A stretch of DNA of 64,000 bases from Bradyrhizobium jicamae (GTDB lineage: Bacteria > Pseudomonadota > Alphaproteobacteria > Rhizobiales > Xanthobacteraceae): the NCBI RefSeq assembly GCF_018130215.1, contig NZ_JAFCKQ010000029.1, positions 1 through 64,000 on the forward strand, written 5' to 3'. A program made the position numbers and the translations under genes. This document shows positions 34,031 through 42,204 of the stretch, one piece after another. The notes below the pieces were generated by a model that was not told the DNA's origin, did not search any database, and was given only the letters and a program-made list of their open reading frames with translations. The stretch's first letter is position 1. Each line of letters opens with the position of its first letter.

Positions 34031-34819
34031 ATGAGCGACTGGTTGCACGATTTGCCCGTCCATTGGATGGCATTGATCATCTTCGGTTTCACCTATCTTC
34101 TCGCCGTCCTGGTTTTCGCTGGCGTTGCAATCATATCCAGCAAGCAGCGAACGGCATCATTCAAGTCGGTCTCTGCGGGCATGCTACCGGTGCTCGGGAC
34201 CATCTTCGGCCTGTTCGTTGCTTTCACTGCGGCCCAGGTCTGGAGCGACAATGAACATGCGACCGCGGCGGTGAGCCGCGAGGCCAGTTCGCTGCGGACC
34301 GTTATCCTGCTCGCGGTCGGGTTGCCGCCCGAGCAGCAGGGCCGCCTTCGCAGCCTGGTTCACGACTATGTCGAGCAAGCGGTCGGGGTCGAATGGCCGA
34401 TGATGGCGAAGCAAGCCGCCTCGCTCCGGTCGGCCCCTCCCACGCTCGTCGAAGCGCTCGAGCTTGTCGTTTCGATGTCGACGCAAAACCCCGGCCAGCA
34501 GATCGCGCAGCGCGAGATCATCACGGCGCTGGATGCGGCACTGGATGCGCGACGGCAGCGGATCATCATCAGCCAGTCGGAAGTCGGTGCGGTCAAATGG
34601 TGGTGCATTTACCTGCAGGCCGTTTGCGAGCTGCTGGCGATCGCGCTCATACACTGCGAGAATCGGCTGGGTTCAGCCATCGCGATGGGACTGTTCGCGA
34701 GCAGCGTGGCAACCTCGGCCTTGCTGATTGCCGCGCATGATCGGCCATTCACCGGCCAGATCTCGATTGCGCCGACACCGTTGCTGCAGATCATGCCGGA
34801 CAAGGAGGCAGGCCGATAG
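34031..34819 (+). CDS. DUF4239 membrane protein
   Basis: The 262-residue protein has two N-terminal spans (ALIIFGFTYLLAVLVFAGVA; GMLPVLGTIFGLFVAFTAAQ), a long cytosolic or periplasmic helical region, and two C-terminal spans. The motif FTAAQVWSDNEHATAAVSRE fits the bestrophin-like DUF4239 family, which may form channels. GGAG lies six bases before the ATG. It follows the LysR gene by 24 bp and could be co-transcribed with it. Confidence 0.8.
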   Translation: MSDWLHDLPVHWMALIIFGFTYLLAVLVFAGVAIISSKQRTASFKSVSAGMLPVLGTIFGLFVAFTAAQVWSDNEHATAAVSREASSLRTVILLAVGLPPEQQGRLRSLVHDYVEQAVGVEWPMMAKQAASLRSAPPTLVEALELVVSMSTQNPGQQIAQREIITALDAALDARRQRIIISQSEVGAVKWWCIYLQAVCELLAIALIHCENRLGSAIAMGLFASSVATSALLIAAHDRPFTGQISIAPTPLLQIMPDKEAGR

Positions 34820-34958
34820 CTTCTTTCGGTCAACGGCTCTGGTCGCCGTGCCGCTCCTTGGGCCATGCGAAGGGCCGCGGTTATCCAATCCAGGTTGTCG
34901 GAACGCACGCCGATCGTTCGTCCTCGAGATGTCCCGGCCAAGGATGTGGAGCGAAACA

Positions 34959-35612
34959 ATGACTATCACCATTACCGCCTTCGAACGGTCACCCGATGGC
35001 GGCAAGGGGCTGGCGCGCGATACGCGCGTTCGCTGGGCACTCGAGGAAGCCGGCCAGCCTTACGAGGTCCGGCTGGTTTCATTTGCGGCAATGAAACAGC
35101 CGACGCATCTGGCGCTGCATCCGTTCGGCCAGATCCCGACCTACGAGGAAGGCGATCTGGCGCTGTTCGAGACGGGAGCGATCGTTTTACACATCGCTGC
35201 ACGCCATGCGGGCCTGCTGCCCGACGATGCCAGTGCCCGCGCCCGCGCGATCACATGGATGTTTGCCGCACTCAACACCGTGGAGCCGCCGATCCTCGAC
35301 CTCGTGACCGCGCGAATTCTGGAAGCAGACAAGCCCTGGGCCAGGCAGCGTCTGCCCCTGGTCATCGATCGCATCCGCGACCGCCTGGGGCAACTCTCCG
35401 CGCGCCTCGGTGATGCCGACTGGCTCGACGGCGCGTTCAGCGCGGGCGACCTCATGATGGTGTCGGTGCTGCTGAGGCTGAGAGCGTCGGGTATTCTGGA
35501 CGAATTCCCCGACCTCGCCGCCTATGTCGCACGCGGCGAGGCCCGGCCCGCCTACAGGCGGGCTTTCGAGGCTCAACTTGCGGTCAACACCGGCAAGGCT
35601 CCGACGGCCTGA
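34959..35612 (+). CDS. Glutathione S-transferase
   Basis: The 217-residue product has an N-terminal thioredoxin-like GST domain, including the glutathione-binding cis-Pro segment GQIPTYEEGDLALFETGAIV (the usual ES is ET here), and an all-helical C-terminal domain with WLDGAFSAGDLMMVSVL. The start ATG 34959 replaces a longer frame that would overlap the DUF4239 gene. It conjugates or isomerises electrophiles in the cytosol. It converges with a second GST gene, with only 23 bp between their ends. Confidence 0.9.
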   Translation: MTITITAFERSPDGGKGLARDTRVRWALEEAGQPYEVRLVSFAAMKQPTHLALHPFGQIPTYEEGDLALFETGAIVLHIAARHAGLLPDDASARARAITWMFAALNTVEPPILDLVTARILEADKPWARQRLPLVIDRIRDRLGQLSARLGDADWLDGAFSAGDLMMVSVLLRLRASGILDEFPDLAAYVARGEARPAYRRAFEAQLAVNTGKAPTA

Positions 35613-35635
35613 TCCCTCGTTCACCGACAACGATT

Positions 35636-36295
35636 TCAGGCAGACGCCGCGGTGGGCTCTGACATCGCGATCCTGTTCCTGACGCTGGGACGCTGCTGCA
35701 TCCTCGCGTACCAGGCGAGCAGAGAATCGCACTCCGCCGGCACCGCCACCTTCAGCAGCCCCGCAAAAATCAGGCCGCCGATGACCGTGATGTCGGCCAT
35801 CGAGAAGAATTCGCCGGCGACGAAAGGCTGTGCCTTCAGGACGCGGTCGAAATACTGCATCCCCCTGAGCGCCTTGTCGCGCTGGCGGAAGCCCCACTCG
35901 GCGTTCTGGTAGATCTCGACATGGGGCCCGAGCCCCGGCGTGGCGTGATGGAAATAGACGCTGATGGCGTCGAGCAGTTCCAGCTCGGCGCGCTTGCTCA
36001 TCATGTGGATCACGCCCTTTTCGCGCGGCGTCCTGCCGGTGAGGACAGGCGCGCCATCGAGCGCGTCGAGATATTCGGTAATCGCCGTGCATTCGCCGAT
36101 CAAGGTGCCGTCGTCGAGCTCCAGCACCGGCAACGTGCCCGAATAGTTCTTTGCGAGAAACTCGGGCTCCTTGTGCTCGCCCTTGTAGAGATCGACCGTG
36201 ACGAACTCGACGCGCGACCGCAGGTTCTTCTCTGCCAGCGCGATGCGGACGCGAGCCGGATATGGGCCGGTTGGCCAATCGTAGATCTTCATCAT
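35636..36295 (-). CDS. Glutathione S-transferase
   Basis: The 219-residue protein has the GST N-domain (KIYDWPTGPYPARVRIALAE; GTLPVLELDDGTLIGECTAI, where the Glu of ES is followed by Cys) and a C-domain with FFSMADITVIGGLI. It is divergent from the TetR gene at 36406. A TTGGTAG operator lies 18 bp upstream of its start, so it is the likely target of that repressor, possibly in an electrophile response. Two adjacent ATG codons open the gene. Confidence 0.92.
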   Translation of the reverse strand: MMKIYDWPTGPYPARVRIALAEKNLRSRVEFVTVDLYKGEHKEPEFLAKNYSGTLPVLELDDGTLIGECTAITEYLDALDGAPVLTGRTPREKGVIHMMSKRAELELLDAISVYFHHATPGLGPHVEIYQNAEWGFRQRDKALRGMQYFDRVLKAQPFVAGEFFSMADITVIGGLIFAGLLKVAVPAECDSLLAWYARMQQRPSVRNRIAMSEPTAASA

Positions 36296-36313
36296 GGCTG
36301 ATCCCTTCTCTAC

Positions 36314-36381
36314 CTAACACTTGGTAGGATGAATAAAGAGCTTCAAATTGTCTCCGTCAACGCCTATCTATCAGTTGGTAG
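36314..36381. promoter_or_regulatory. Two operator-like sites between gst and tetR
   Basis: CTAACACTTGGTAG (36314-36327) and CTATCAGTTGGTAG (36368-36381) are two imperfect palindromes of the same type, one near each divergent start. They fit a TetR-family repressor that controls its own gene and the gst gene. Confidence 0.65.
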
Positions 36382-36405
36382 GTAACGAGGCAGTGAGGCG
36401 GTGAA

Positions 36406-36969
36406 ATGAGTTCCAGCTCCAGGGAAGCGATCCTGGCGGCCGCCAGGCGGACCGCGCAGGCGCGCGGCTACAACGGCCTGAATTTCCGCGATCTCGCCGA
36501 CGAAGTCGGCATCAAGGCCGCCAGCATCTACCACCATTTTCCGAGCAAGGCCGATCTCGGAGCCGCGGTCGCGCGGCGCTATTGGGAGGACACCGCGGCG
36601 CAACTCGAGGCGATGTTGACGGAGACCCACGATCCAGTCCGCTGCCTGCGCCGCTATCCCGAAGTGTTCCGCAAGGCGCTCACCAACGGCAATCGCATGT
36701 GCATGTGCAGCTTCATGGCCGCCGAATATGACGACCTGCCGGACGCAGTGAAACGGGAGGTGCAGACCTTTGCCGACGTCAACGTGGCGTGGCTGAGCAA
36801 GCTGCTGTCGGCAGGGACGCGTGCCAATGCGAGGAAGACCGAGCAGCGCGCCCGCGCCATCTTCGCCGCCGTCGCCGGCGCGCAGCTGATGGCAAGAAGC
36901 CGCTCCGATGTTGGGTTGTATGATTCGTTGATCGAAGGCTATCGCACGGCGGGTTTGTTGCCGGCGTAG
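36406..36969 (+). CDS. TetR-family transcriptional regulator
   Basis: The 187-residue protein has the TetR HTH at about 5-50 (NFRDLADEVGIKAASIYHHF with PSKADLG) and a C-terminal ligand domain with cysteines in NRMCMCSFMAAEYDD. Cys-containing members of this group respond to electrophiles, which agrees with the divergent GST gene. GAGGCG precedes the ATG. A 75-bp stretch of this gene (36727-36801) has a diverged copy at 38864-38938. Confidence 0.93.
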   Translation: MSSSSREAILAAARRTAQARGYNGLNFRDLADEVGIKAASIYHHFPSKADLGAAVARRYWEDTAAQLEAMLTETHDPVRCLRRYPEVFRKALTNGNRMCMCSFMAAEYDDLPDAVKREVQTFADVNVAWLSKLLSAGTRANARKTEQRARAIFAAVAGAQLMARSRSDVGLYDSLIEGYRTAGLLPA

Positions 36970-37145
36970 GCAGCGCCACGATCTGTGGTCCGCGACCCCA
37001 AATGGATGTCTGTGGGCATGTGAACCGAAGCGCGCCGCCGGCCACCAGACTGGCGGCGGCTATCAAGGTTCTGGAATAGACCAGCCCTGATTCATGCGCG
37101 ATCCATTCCATTAATATGCTAGCCTCCCGGCCTCGGAAGGGTCAA

Positions 37146-38036
37146 ATGGATCGGCTTGAAGGGATTAAGATATTCGTGCGCGTCGTCGAAAGCGGGAGCT
37201 TTTCCGCTGTGGCGCGCGAGCTCGGAACAGGCCAGCCAGCGATCAGCAAACAGGTGGCGGCGCTCGAAGAACATCTCGGCGCACAACTTCTCATGCGCAC
37301 CTCGCGCAGCTTGAGCCTGACCGAAGGCGGGCGCGACTTCTACGAATCCGCCGTGCGGCTACTCAGCGATCTAGAGGCAGCCGAATCCCGAATAGGCTCC
37401 GGCCAGGCTTCACCGTCCGGCGTGGTACGGGTCACTTCGGCGCACGCATTTTCTCGCCTCTTCGTCGTGCCGAAACTTCCTCTCTTCCGCGAGCGCTATC
37501 CGAAGGTTGTAGTCGAGATGCTGGTGTCGGAGCGCACCAGCAATCTCGTCGAAGAAGGCATCGATCTTGCCATCCGCAATGGCTCGCTCTCGGATTCGAG
37601 CCTGATCGCGCGAAAGATCGGTGTTTCCGCGATCGTCGCCGTGGCATCGACGGAGTACCTGGAACGCAAAGGCGAGCCGAGGCGGCCGAGCGATCTCGAC
37701 GACCATGACGGGGTGATCTTCGTCTCACAGGATGGTCCACGACCGTGGACCTTTGGCAGCCGTGCCGGCCAGGTTTCTTATCAGGCCAAAGCGTCTTTCC
37801 GCAGCAATGACGGCGAACAATTGCGCGCGGCTGTGCTTGCCGGCCTTGGGGTCACGCAGGCGCCCCACTGGCTTTTCGCTGCCGACATACGCTCTGGAAC
37901 CGTGCGGCGCATTCTGCGCGACCATGAGCCGGGAAAACTCACGATCAGCGCTGTTCGCCCGGCAGCGCGCCGCCAGCCCAGCAAAGTCGCCGTGTTCGTT
38001 GATTTTCTCGCTGAATTGCTGGCCGAGCACGGGTGA
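37146..38036 (+). CDS. LysR-family transcriptional regulator
   Basis: The 296-residue protein (start ATG 37146, family-typical MDRLEGIKIFVRV) has the HTH SFSAVARELGTGQPAISKQV and the CrgA-type effector domain (EEGIDLAIRNGSLSDSSLIA). The NTF2-like gene follows on the same strand after 101 bp. Base use is less GC-rich than in the core genes to the right. Confidence 0.92.
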   Translation: MDRLEGIKIFVRVVESGSFSAVARELGTGQPAISKQVAALEEHLGAQLLMRTSRSLSLTEGGRDFYESAVRLLSDLEAAESRIGSGQASPSGVVRVTSAHAFSRLFVVPKLPLFRERYPKVVVEMLVSERTSNLVEEGIDLAIRNGSLSDSSLIARKIGVSAIVAVASTEYLERKGEPRRPSDLDDHDGVIFVSQDGPRPWTFGSRAGQVSYQAKASFRSNDGEQLRAAVLAGLGVTQAPHWLFAADIRSGTVRRILRDHEPGKLTISAVRPAARRQPSKVAVFVDFLAELLAEHG

Positions 38037-38137
38037 TCTATTCCCCTTAGGGATCGAAACTATCCGAATTCGATGGCTAATGCCCCTCAGGAGGGAATTG
38101 ATAGATCTGCATCACCGACAACAGATGAGGTGATGCC

Positions 38138-38830
38138 ATGTCGCTTTCCACGCTTCCGCAACCGATCAAAGCCTTCCTGCAGGCAACAGCCAACCGCGAC
38201 CGCGCCGGTGTGCTCTCGTCCTTCGCGGACGACGCCGTGCTTATCGACTTCGGCAAGGAGCATCGCGGCGATGAAATCGCTCACTGGGCCGACAACCTCT
38301 ATCTCGGCTCGAACGTCCGTGTGCATCCGCTGCACACCGAACAGCGTGACGGGCATACGGTTCTGACCGTTGCCGTCGATGGCGACTACGCAGCGCTCGG
38401 CGTGACAGAGCCGTTCCAACTCGACTGGCACATCGATCTTGCCGGCGACCGTATCGCTCGCCTTCGCATGGTCGAAAAAAAACCGAACCTGCCGGCGCCC
38501 GTCCTCGGCTTCGTGCAGGCCATGAACATGTACGATCTCGACGGCATGGTCTCGCGCTTCGCTCCGGACGCTATCGCAAATGATCAGATGCGTCACTACG
38601 AGAGCCGCGATGCAATCCGCACGTGGCTGGCGAAGGAGATCGCCGGTGACCGAGTGACGATGTTCGTTACGGAAATCCTGCATCACCAGGGCGGCGTCGC
38701 CGTTCTCGCCAAGGTGACCGGTGACTACGACAAGACCGGTCTGCCCGATCCGCTGGAGCTCCGCTTCTATTTCACGCTCGCGGGTGATGCGATCGTCCAG
38801 CTCGTGATCGTTCCGGTCAAGCGCCCCTGA
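38138..38830 (+). CDS. Tandem NTF2-like (SnoaL-type) protein
   Basis: The 230-residue protein repeats an NTF2-like fold twice: FLQATANRDRAGVLSSFADD opens the first, and FVQAMNMYDLDGMVSRFAPD opens the second. Each has a following strand pair and a loop with GDEIAHW or ESRDAIRTW. SnoaL-type folds act as isomerases, cyclases or ligand binders. GAGGTGATGCC precedes the ATG. The LysR gene upstream may regulate it. Confidence 0.85.
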   Translation: MSLSTLPQPIKAFLQATANRDRAGVLSSFADDAVLIDFGKEHRGDEIAHWADNLYLGSNVRVHPLHTEQRDGHTVLTVAVDGDYAALGVTEPFQLDWHIDLAGDRIARLRMVEKKPNLPAPVLGFVQAMNMYDLDGMVSRFAPDAIANDQMRHYESRDAIRTWLAKEIAGDRVTMFVTEILHHQGGVAVLAKVTGDYDKTGLPDPLELRFYFTLAGDAIVQLVIVPVKRP

Positions 38831-38863
38831 GCGCCGTCTACGCAGCACCACGCTCGCCCGATC

Positions 38864-38938
38864 TATGACGACCTTCCGGACGCGGTGAGACGGCAGGTCC
38901 GGACCCCCGCCGATGTCAACGTGGCGTGGCTGAGCAAG
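38864..38938 (+). pseudogene. 75-bp relic of a tetR gene
   Basis: This stretch aligns without gaps to 36727-36801 of the intact tetR gene with 10 mismatches in 75 bases by hand count. It encodes YDDLPDAVRRQVRTPADVNV and more in one frame but has no start, HTH or continuation. The homology stops at 38938. Confidence 0.8.
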
Positions 38939-39002
38939 CCTTCCATGGCTCGGTGAGCGAACTTGGTGGATTGCGCCCATGGCTCCAGGCTACGTTTGCG
39001 TC

Positions 39003-39100
39003 GCGACCAATGCACCCACCCACCTGTCCGGCTGTGAGGTGTAGACCGCACCTGACTGACACCGGGCCAAACTGAAGCGTTTGACCCGAGCCGGACATTC
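39003..39100. repeat. Intergenic repeat, copy A
   Basis: About 98 bases share an obvious alignment with 57979-58079. The common core is GGTGTAGACCGCACCT followed by ACTGA and ACCGGGCCAAAC. Both copies lie in gene-free DNA next to accessory genes. They look like decayed copies of one older element. Confidence 0.75.
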
Positions 39101-39115
39101 TTGGGGCTTCTAGCC

Positions 39116-39658
39116 TCAGTCGGTGGCAAGCAGATCAAACGCCTTCTTCATGACAGCCTTGGCCCGCGCCTCGCCGCGATCACGGCTGGTGGCGAGGTCG
39201 ATGACCGAGAGCCCCACAAACAGCGCGTGAACCAGATCGACCGTCGCTTGATCGGGCTTCATGCTGAACTTCTCCAGCATCGCTCTCAATTGTTCGATGA
39301 AGCGGTCGGTGAGTTCGTTGAAGAGTTCCCGCAGTGCGGGCTCCTGATCGGCGGCCTGGTTAAGCGCCACCAGCACACGCGTGTTCTCGTGCCGGATCAC
39401 GACAGAAGCGATGGTCGCGGGCGCCGACCGCGGAGATGCGATCCTTCCAATCATGTTCCCTGCGGCGGCGAGCTGGACATCGACGGCCTGACGGGCGACC
39501 GCCGCCAGTAGCGCCGTTCTTGTCGGGAAATAGTAGGTGAGATGGCTCTGCCGCAGGCCGCTACGAGCGGCGATGCGCGGCTGGGTAAAGCCGGGGAGCC
39601 CTTCCTCACGCAGGATCGCGAGCCCTGCATCGAGGATTTGCTGGCGTCTGTCTTCCAT
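39116..39658 (-). CDS. TetR-family transcriptional regulator
   Basis: The 180-residue protein (start ATG 39656-39658) has the HTH GFTQPRIAARSGLRQSHLTY with YFPTRTALL. The C-terminal domain gives no ligand clue. It is divergent from the HXXEE gene; two TTGGTA palindromes lie between them. A longer frame to 39841 crosses those operators and is rejected. Confidence 0.92.
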   Translation of the reverse strand: MEDRRQQILDAGLAILREEGLPGFTQPRIAARSGLRQSHLTYYFPTRTALLAAVARQAVDVQLAAAGNMIGRIASPRSAPATIASVVIRHENTRVLVALNQAADQEPALRELFNELTDRFIEQLRAMLEKFSMKPDQATVDLVHALFVGLSVIDLATSRDRGEARAKAVMKKAFDLLATD

Positions 39659-39681
39659 CGGATTCTTCGTTCCATGCGTAT

Positions 39682-39772
39682 TTGGTATGTTCACCAACCA
39701 ATAACGCCGACCGTCCAGCCCGGTCAAGGCTTGACTCACTTCCGGAAAGCGAATTATTGGTAGGTCTACCAA
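39682..39772. promoter_or_regulatory. Paired TetR operators and promoter
   Basis: TTGGTATGTTCACCAA (39682-39697) and TTGGTAGGTCTACCAA (39757-39772) are 16-bp palindromes of one type, the second perfect apart from its centre. A TTGACT box (39731-39736) is placed so that the second site covers the expected -10 region of the HXXEE gene promoter, a classic repression geometry. Confidence 0.7.
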
Positions 39773-39790
39773 CCTAGGGAGAAGGCAATC

Positions 39791-40273
39791 ATGACCCTCG
39801 AAGCGTTTGCATGGCTCGGCATGGCGGCCTACGCCGCTCACGCCCTGGAAGAATACACGCTCGACTGGCGCAACTGGTCACGCGCCATTCTGGGCCTGCC
39901 CGTGGAATGGAGCGATTTCTACGTCACCAACGCGGTGGTCGTCGTGCTCGGCATAGCCCAGGCCATGCTCGCCCGCACCTTGCCGATCGCGGTGCTGGCC
40001 TACACCGGCCTCATGCTGATCAACGGCTTCTTCATGCACGTGATGCCGGTCATCCGGACGCGGGGGCGATTTTCGCCGGGTGTGATTACGGCCGTCGTGT
40101 TCTTCCTGCCACTCGGCATTGCTACGTATCGGTTTGCCATCGAGAGCGGGCTCGCCGATGCCTGGACGGTGGTTACCGGACTTGTTCTTGGCGCTCTCAT
40201 CCTCGCATTTCCGATCGGAATGCTGCTGATCAAATCGAAGCCCTATTTCCGGCAGGATCCGACCCCGGTCTGA
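39791..40273 (+). CDS. HXXEE-domain membrane protein
   Basis: The 160-residue protein has the family motif HALEE at residues 17-21 and about four or five membrane spans (NAVVVVLGIAQAMLA, IAVLAYTGLMLINGFFMHVM, ITAVVFFLPLGIATY, TGLVLGALILAFPIGMLL). HXXEE proteins are often paired with TetR regulators, as here. Their activity is not known. GGGAGAAGG precedes the ATG. Confidence 0.85.
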   Translation: MTLEAFAWLGMAAYAAHALEEYTLDWRNWSRAILGLPVEWSDFYVTNAVVVVLGIAQAMLARTLPIAVLAYTGLMLINGFFMHVMPVIRTRGRFSPGVITAVVFFLPLGIATYRFAIESGLADAWTVVTGLVLGALILAFPIGMLLIKSKPYFRQDPTPV

Positions 40274-40330
40274 ACGACGTTTGCGGACGAATATTCACCA
40301 TTTCATTTGCCAAGTCTCATCGAGGCCATC

Positions 40331-42121
40331 ATGACCGACGAATTCGATCATCCATCCTTTCTCGACAATCTCATTCCGCTCAGGGGCAAGCTCGATCAGG
40401 TGCAGACCGCCGGCTGGACCCCGGGCGCTCCCGTGCACTCGAGTCTCGGTTGCACAGTTCATGCCGAGCAGATGATCCCCGTTACCGACGGGATTTCGCT
40501 GGCCGCCGATATCTGCACCCCCAAGGTCGCGGGCCGCTATCCCGCGGTCGTCGTCTTCTCTGCCTATAGCCATCAGTTACAGGCGAGCGGTCTTCCGACC
40601 GGCACCAACGAGACCGGCGAACCGACTGTCTTCACCGACCGCGGCTATAACCACGTCATGGTCTCCCGTCGCGGCATGGGCCGTTCGCAGGGCGACAGCG
40701 TCATCTTCTTCAACGACACCGATGTCGACGACCATGTCGCCGTCATCGAGTGGTGCGCCCGCCAGCCCTGGTGCGACGGCAATGTCGTGTTGTTCGGCAC
40801 CTCCTATTATGCGGTGGTGCAGCCGCTGGTCGCGGTACGCCAGCCGCCCGCGCTTCGCGGATTTTTCGGAAACGGGCTCGATACGGACTATTTTCGCCAT
40901 ATCGCCATGTTCGGAGGCGCGCCCCAGGTCGATTTCCTGACGCTGTGGATGGGCGCGAACTTCACGCTCGCGCAGGAAAAGCTCCACGTGCCGCCGATCG
41001 TGCGGGCCGCGATCAGCCACGTGGTCAATTCCCCCCTCAAGCATCTGTGGGCCCCCGCGATCCAGAAGCGCATGACCGAAATTCAGGAGAGCTTCAAGAG
41101 GAAGACGCCGGACCTCAAATACCGCAAGCTGTTTGCCGACTGGGTGTTCGATGGGAAAACGCGAGCGGCCCATTCGATCCCGCCGGGACCGCATCAGGAG
41201 CTCGAAAAAATCCAGGTGCCCTTCGTGGTCGTCGAGGACATGAGCGCGTTCAATCTGCACCAGTTCGGCGCCTATGACCTGGTCGAGAACGCTGGCACGC
41301 CCGCAAATCGCAGGTGGTTGATCATGGCGCCGCCCGAGTACGCTCTCCCGGTGTACCGATGGCAGACCGAGGCGCTTGCCTTCTTCGATCACATCGTGCA
41401 TGGCGCTGACAACGGCTACGCCCAGCAGTCTCCGGTTCGTTATCACGCGGACGGAATGAAGGAGGAGGAGTATCGGGGCGTCGCCGCGTTCCCCGCGCCG
41501 GAAGGCAGCAGGGTCCGCTATTATCTCACGTCAAACGGCGACGATCGGCAGCGCCATGGCTTCTCGGCCGATCCAGGCCAGGGCAAGAATTCCTGGGCAG
41601 CTGTTCCATTTGGCGCCATTGTGCCGCCTGGTCTCGATGAAGCCGCGAACCCGATCCTGACGTTCGAAGCGCAGGGCGAAGAAGATGTGGAGTACGCGGG
41701 CGCGATCACCGTTTCCTTGCAATTCAGTTGTTCGGACATCGATTCCCATGTGATCGCGCGGCTCAGCCGCATCGACGTTGCGGGCAATCTTCATTCTCTG
41801 TCGCTGGGGTCCATCCGGCCGGCACTTCGGCGGATCGATCGCGAGCGCAGTACATCGGTTGAAATCGCGATCAACATGGACAAGCCCGAGCCGCTGACAC
41901 CCGGAGAGCCAATCACCTTGCTCTTTAGTTTGACGCCGCGGCCAGTGCGTTTGAAGAAGGGTGAAAAATTGCGGCTCGACGTTGCCAGCCGTACTGATCT
42001 GCTGCGCAGCGATCCGGCTCATGGCCATGAACAGTTCGAGATGGTCGTGCCGCCGTACTTTTCCCGGAACACCATTCATTACGGAGAGCAGAGCTATCTG
42101 GATCTGCACAGACTCGCATGA
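40331..42121 (+). CDS. CocE/NonD-type hydrolase (X-Pro dipeptidyl-peptidase S15 family)
   Basis: The 596-residue protein has an alpha/beta-hydrolase domain with the nucleophile elbow FGTSYYAV (Ser in GxSYx) and preceding MVSRRGMGRSQGD. The C-terminal half is the jelly-roll domain of the CocE/S15 family (RPALRRIDRERS, then LTPRPVRLKKGEKLRLDVAS). Such enzymes cleave esters or acyl groups. No signal peptide is seen. An alternative start at 40307 adds eight residues. It follows the HXXEE gene by 57 bp, possibly in the same TetR-controlled unit. Confidence 0.88.
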   Translation: MTDEFDHPSFLDNLIPLRGKLDQVQTAGWTPGAPVHSSLGCTVHAEQMIPVTDGISLAADICTPKVAGRYPAVVVFSAYSHQLQASGLPTGTNETGEPTVFTDRGYNHVMVSRRGMGRSQGDSVIFFNDTDVDDHVAVIEWCARQPWCDGNVVLFGTSYYAVVQPLVAVRQPPALRGFFGNGLDTDYFRHIAMFGGAPQVDFLTLWMGANFTLAQEKLHVPPIVRAAISHVVNSPLKHLWAPAIQKRMTEIQESFKRKTPDLKYRKLFADWVFDGKTRAAHSIPPGPHQELEKIQVPFVVVEDMSAFNLHQFGAYDLVENAGTPANRRWLIMAPPEYALPVYRWQTEALAFFDHIVHGADNGYAQQSPVRYHADGMKEEEYRGVAAFPAPEGSRVRYYLTSNGDDRQRHGFSADPGQGKNSWAAVPFGAIVPPGLDEAANPILTFEAQGEEDVEYAGAITVSLQFSCSDIDSHVIARLSRIDVAGNLHSLSLGSIRPALRRIDRERSTSVEIAINMDKPEPLTPGEPITLLFSLTPRPVRLKKGEKLRLDVASRTDLLRSDPAHGHEQFEMVVPPYFSRNTIHYGEQSYLDLHRLA

Positions 42122-42204
42122 TGGTTGCTGAAGCAAACGTCTGCTTCTGGCCGTGGCTGACGTTTGGCCCGGATGTCCGCGTCGCTCCAACTACTGCCGG
42201 CCGC

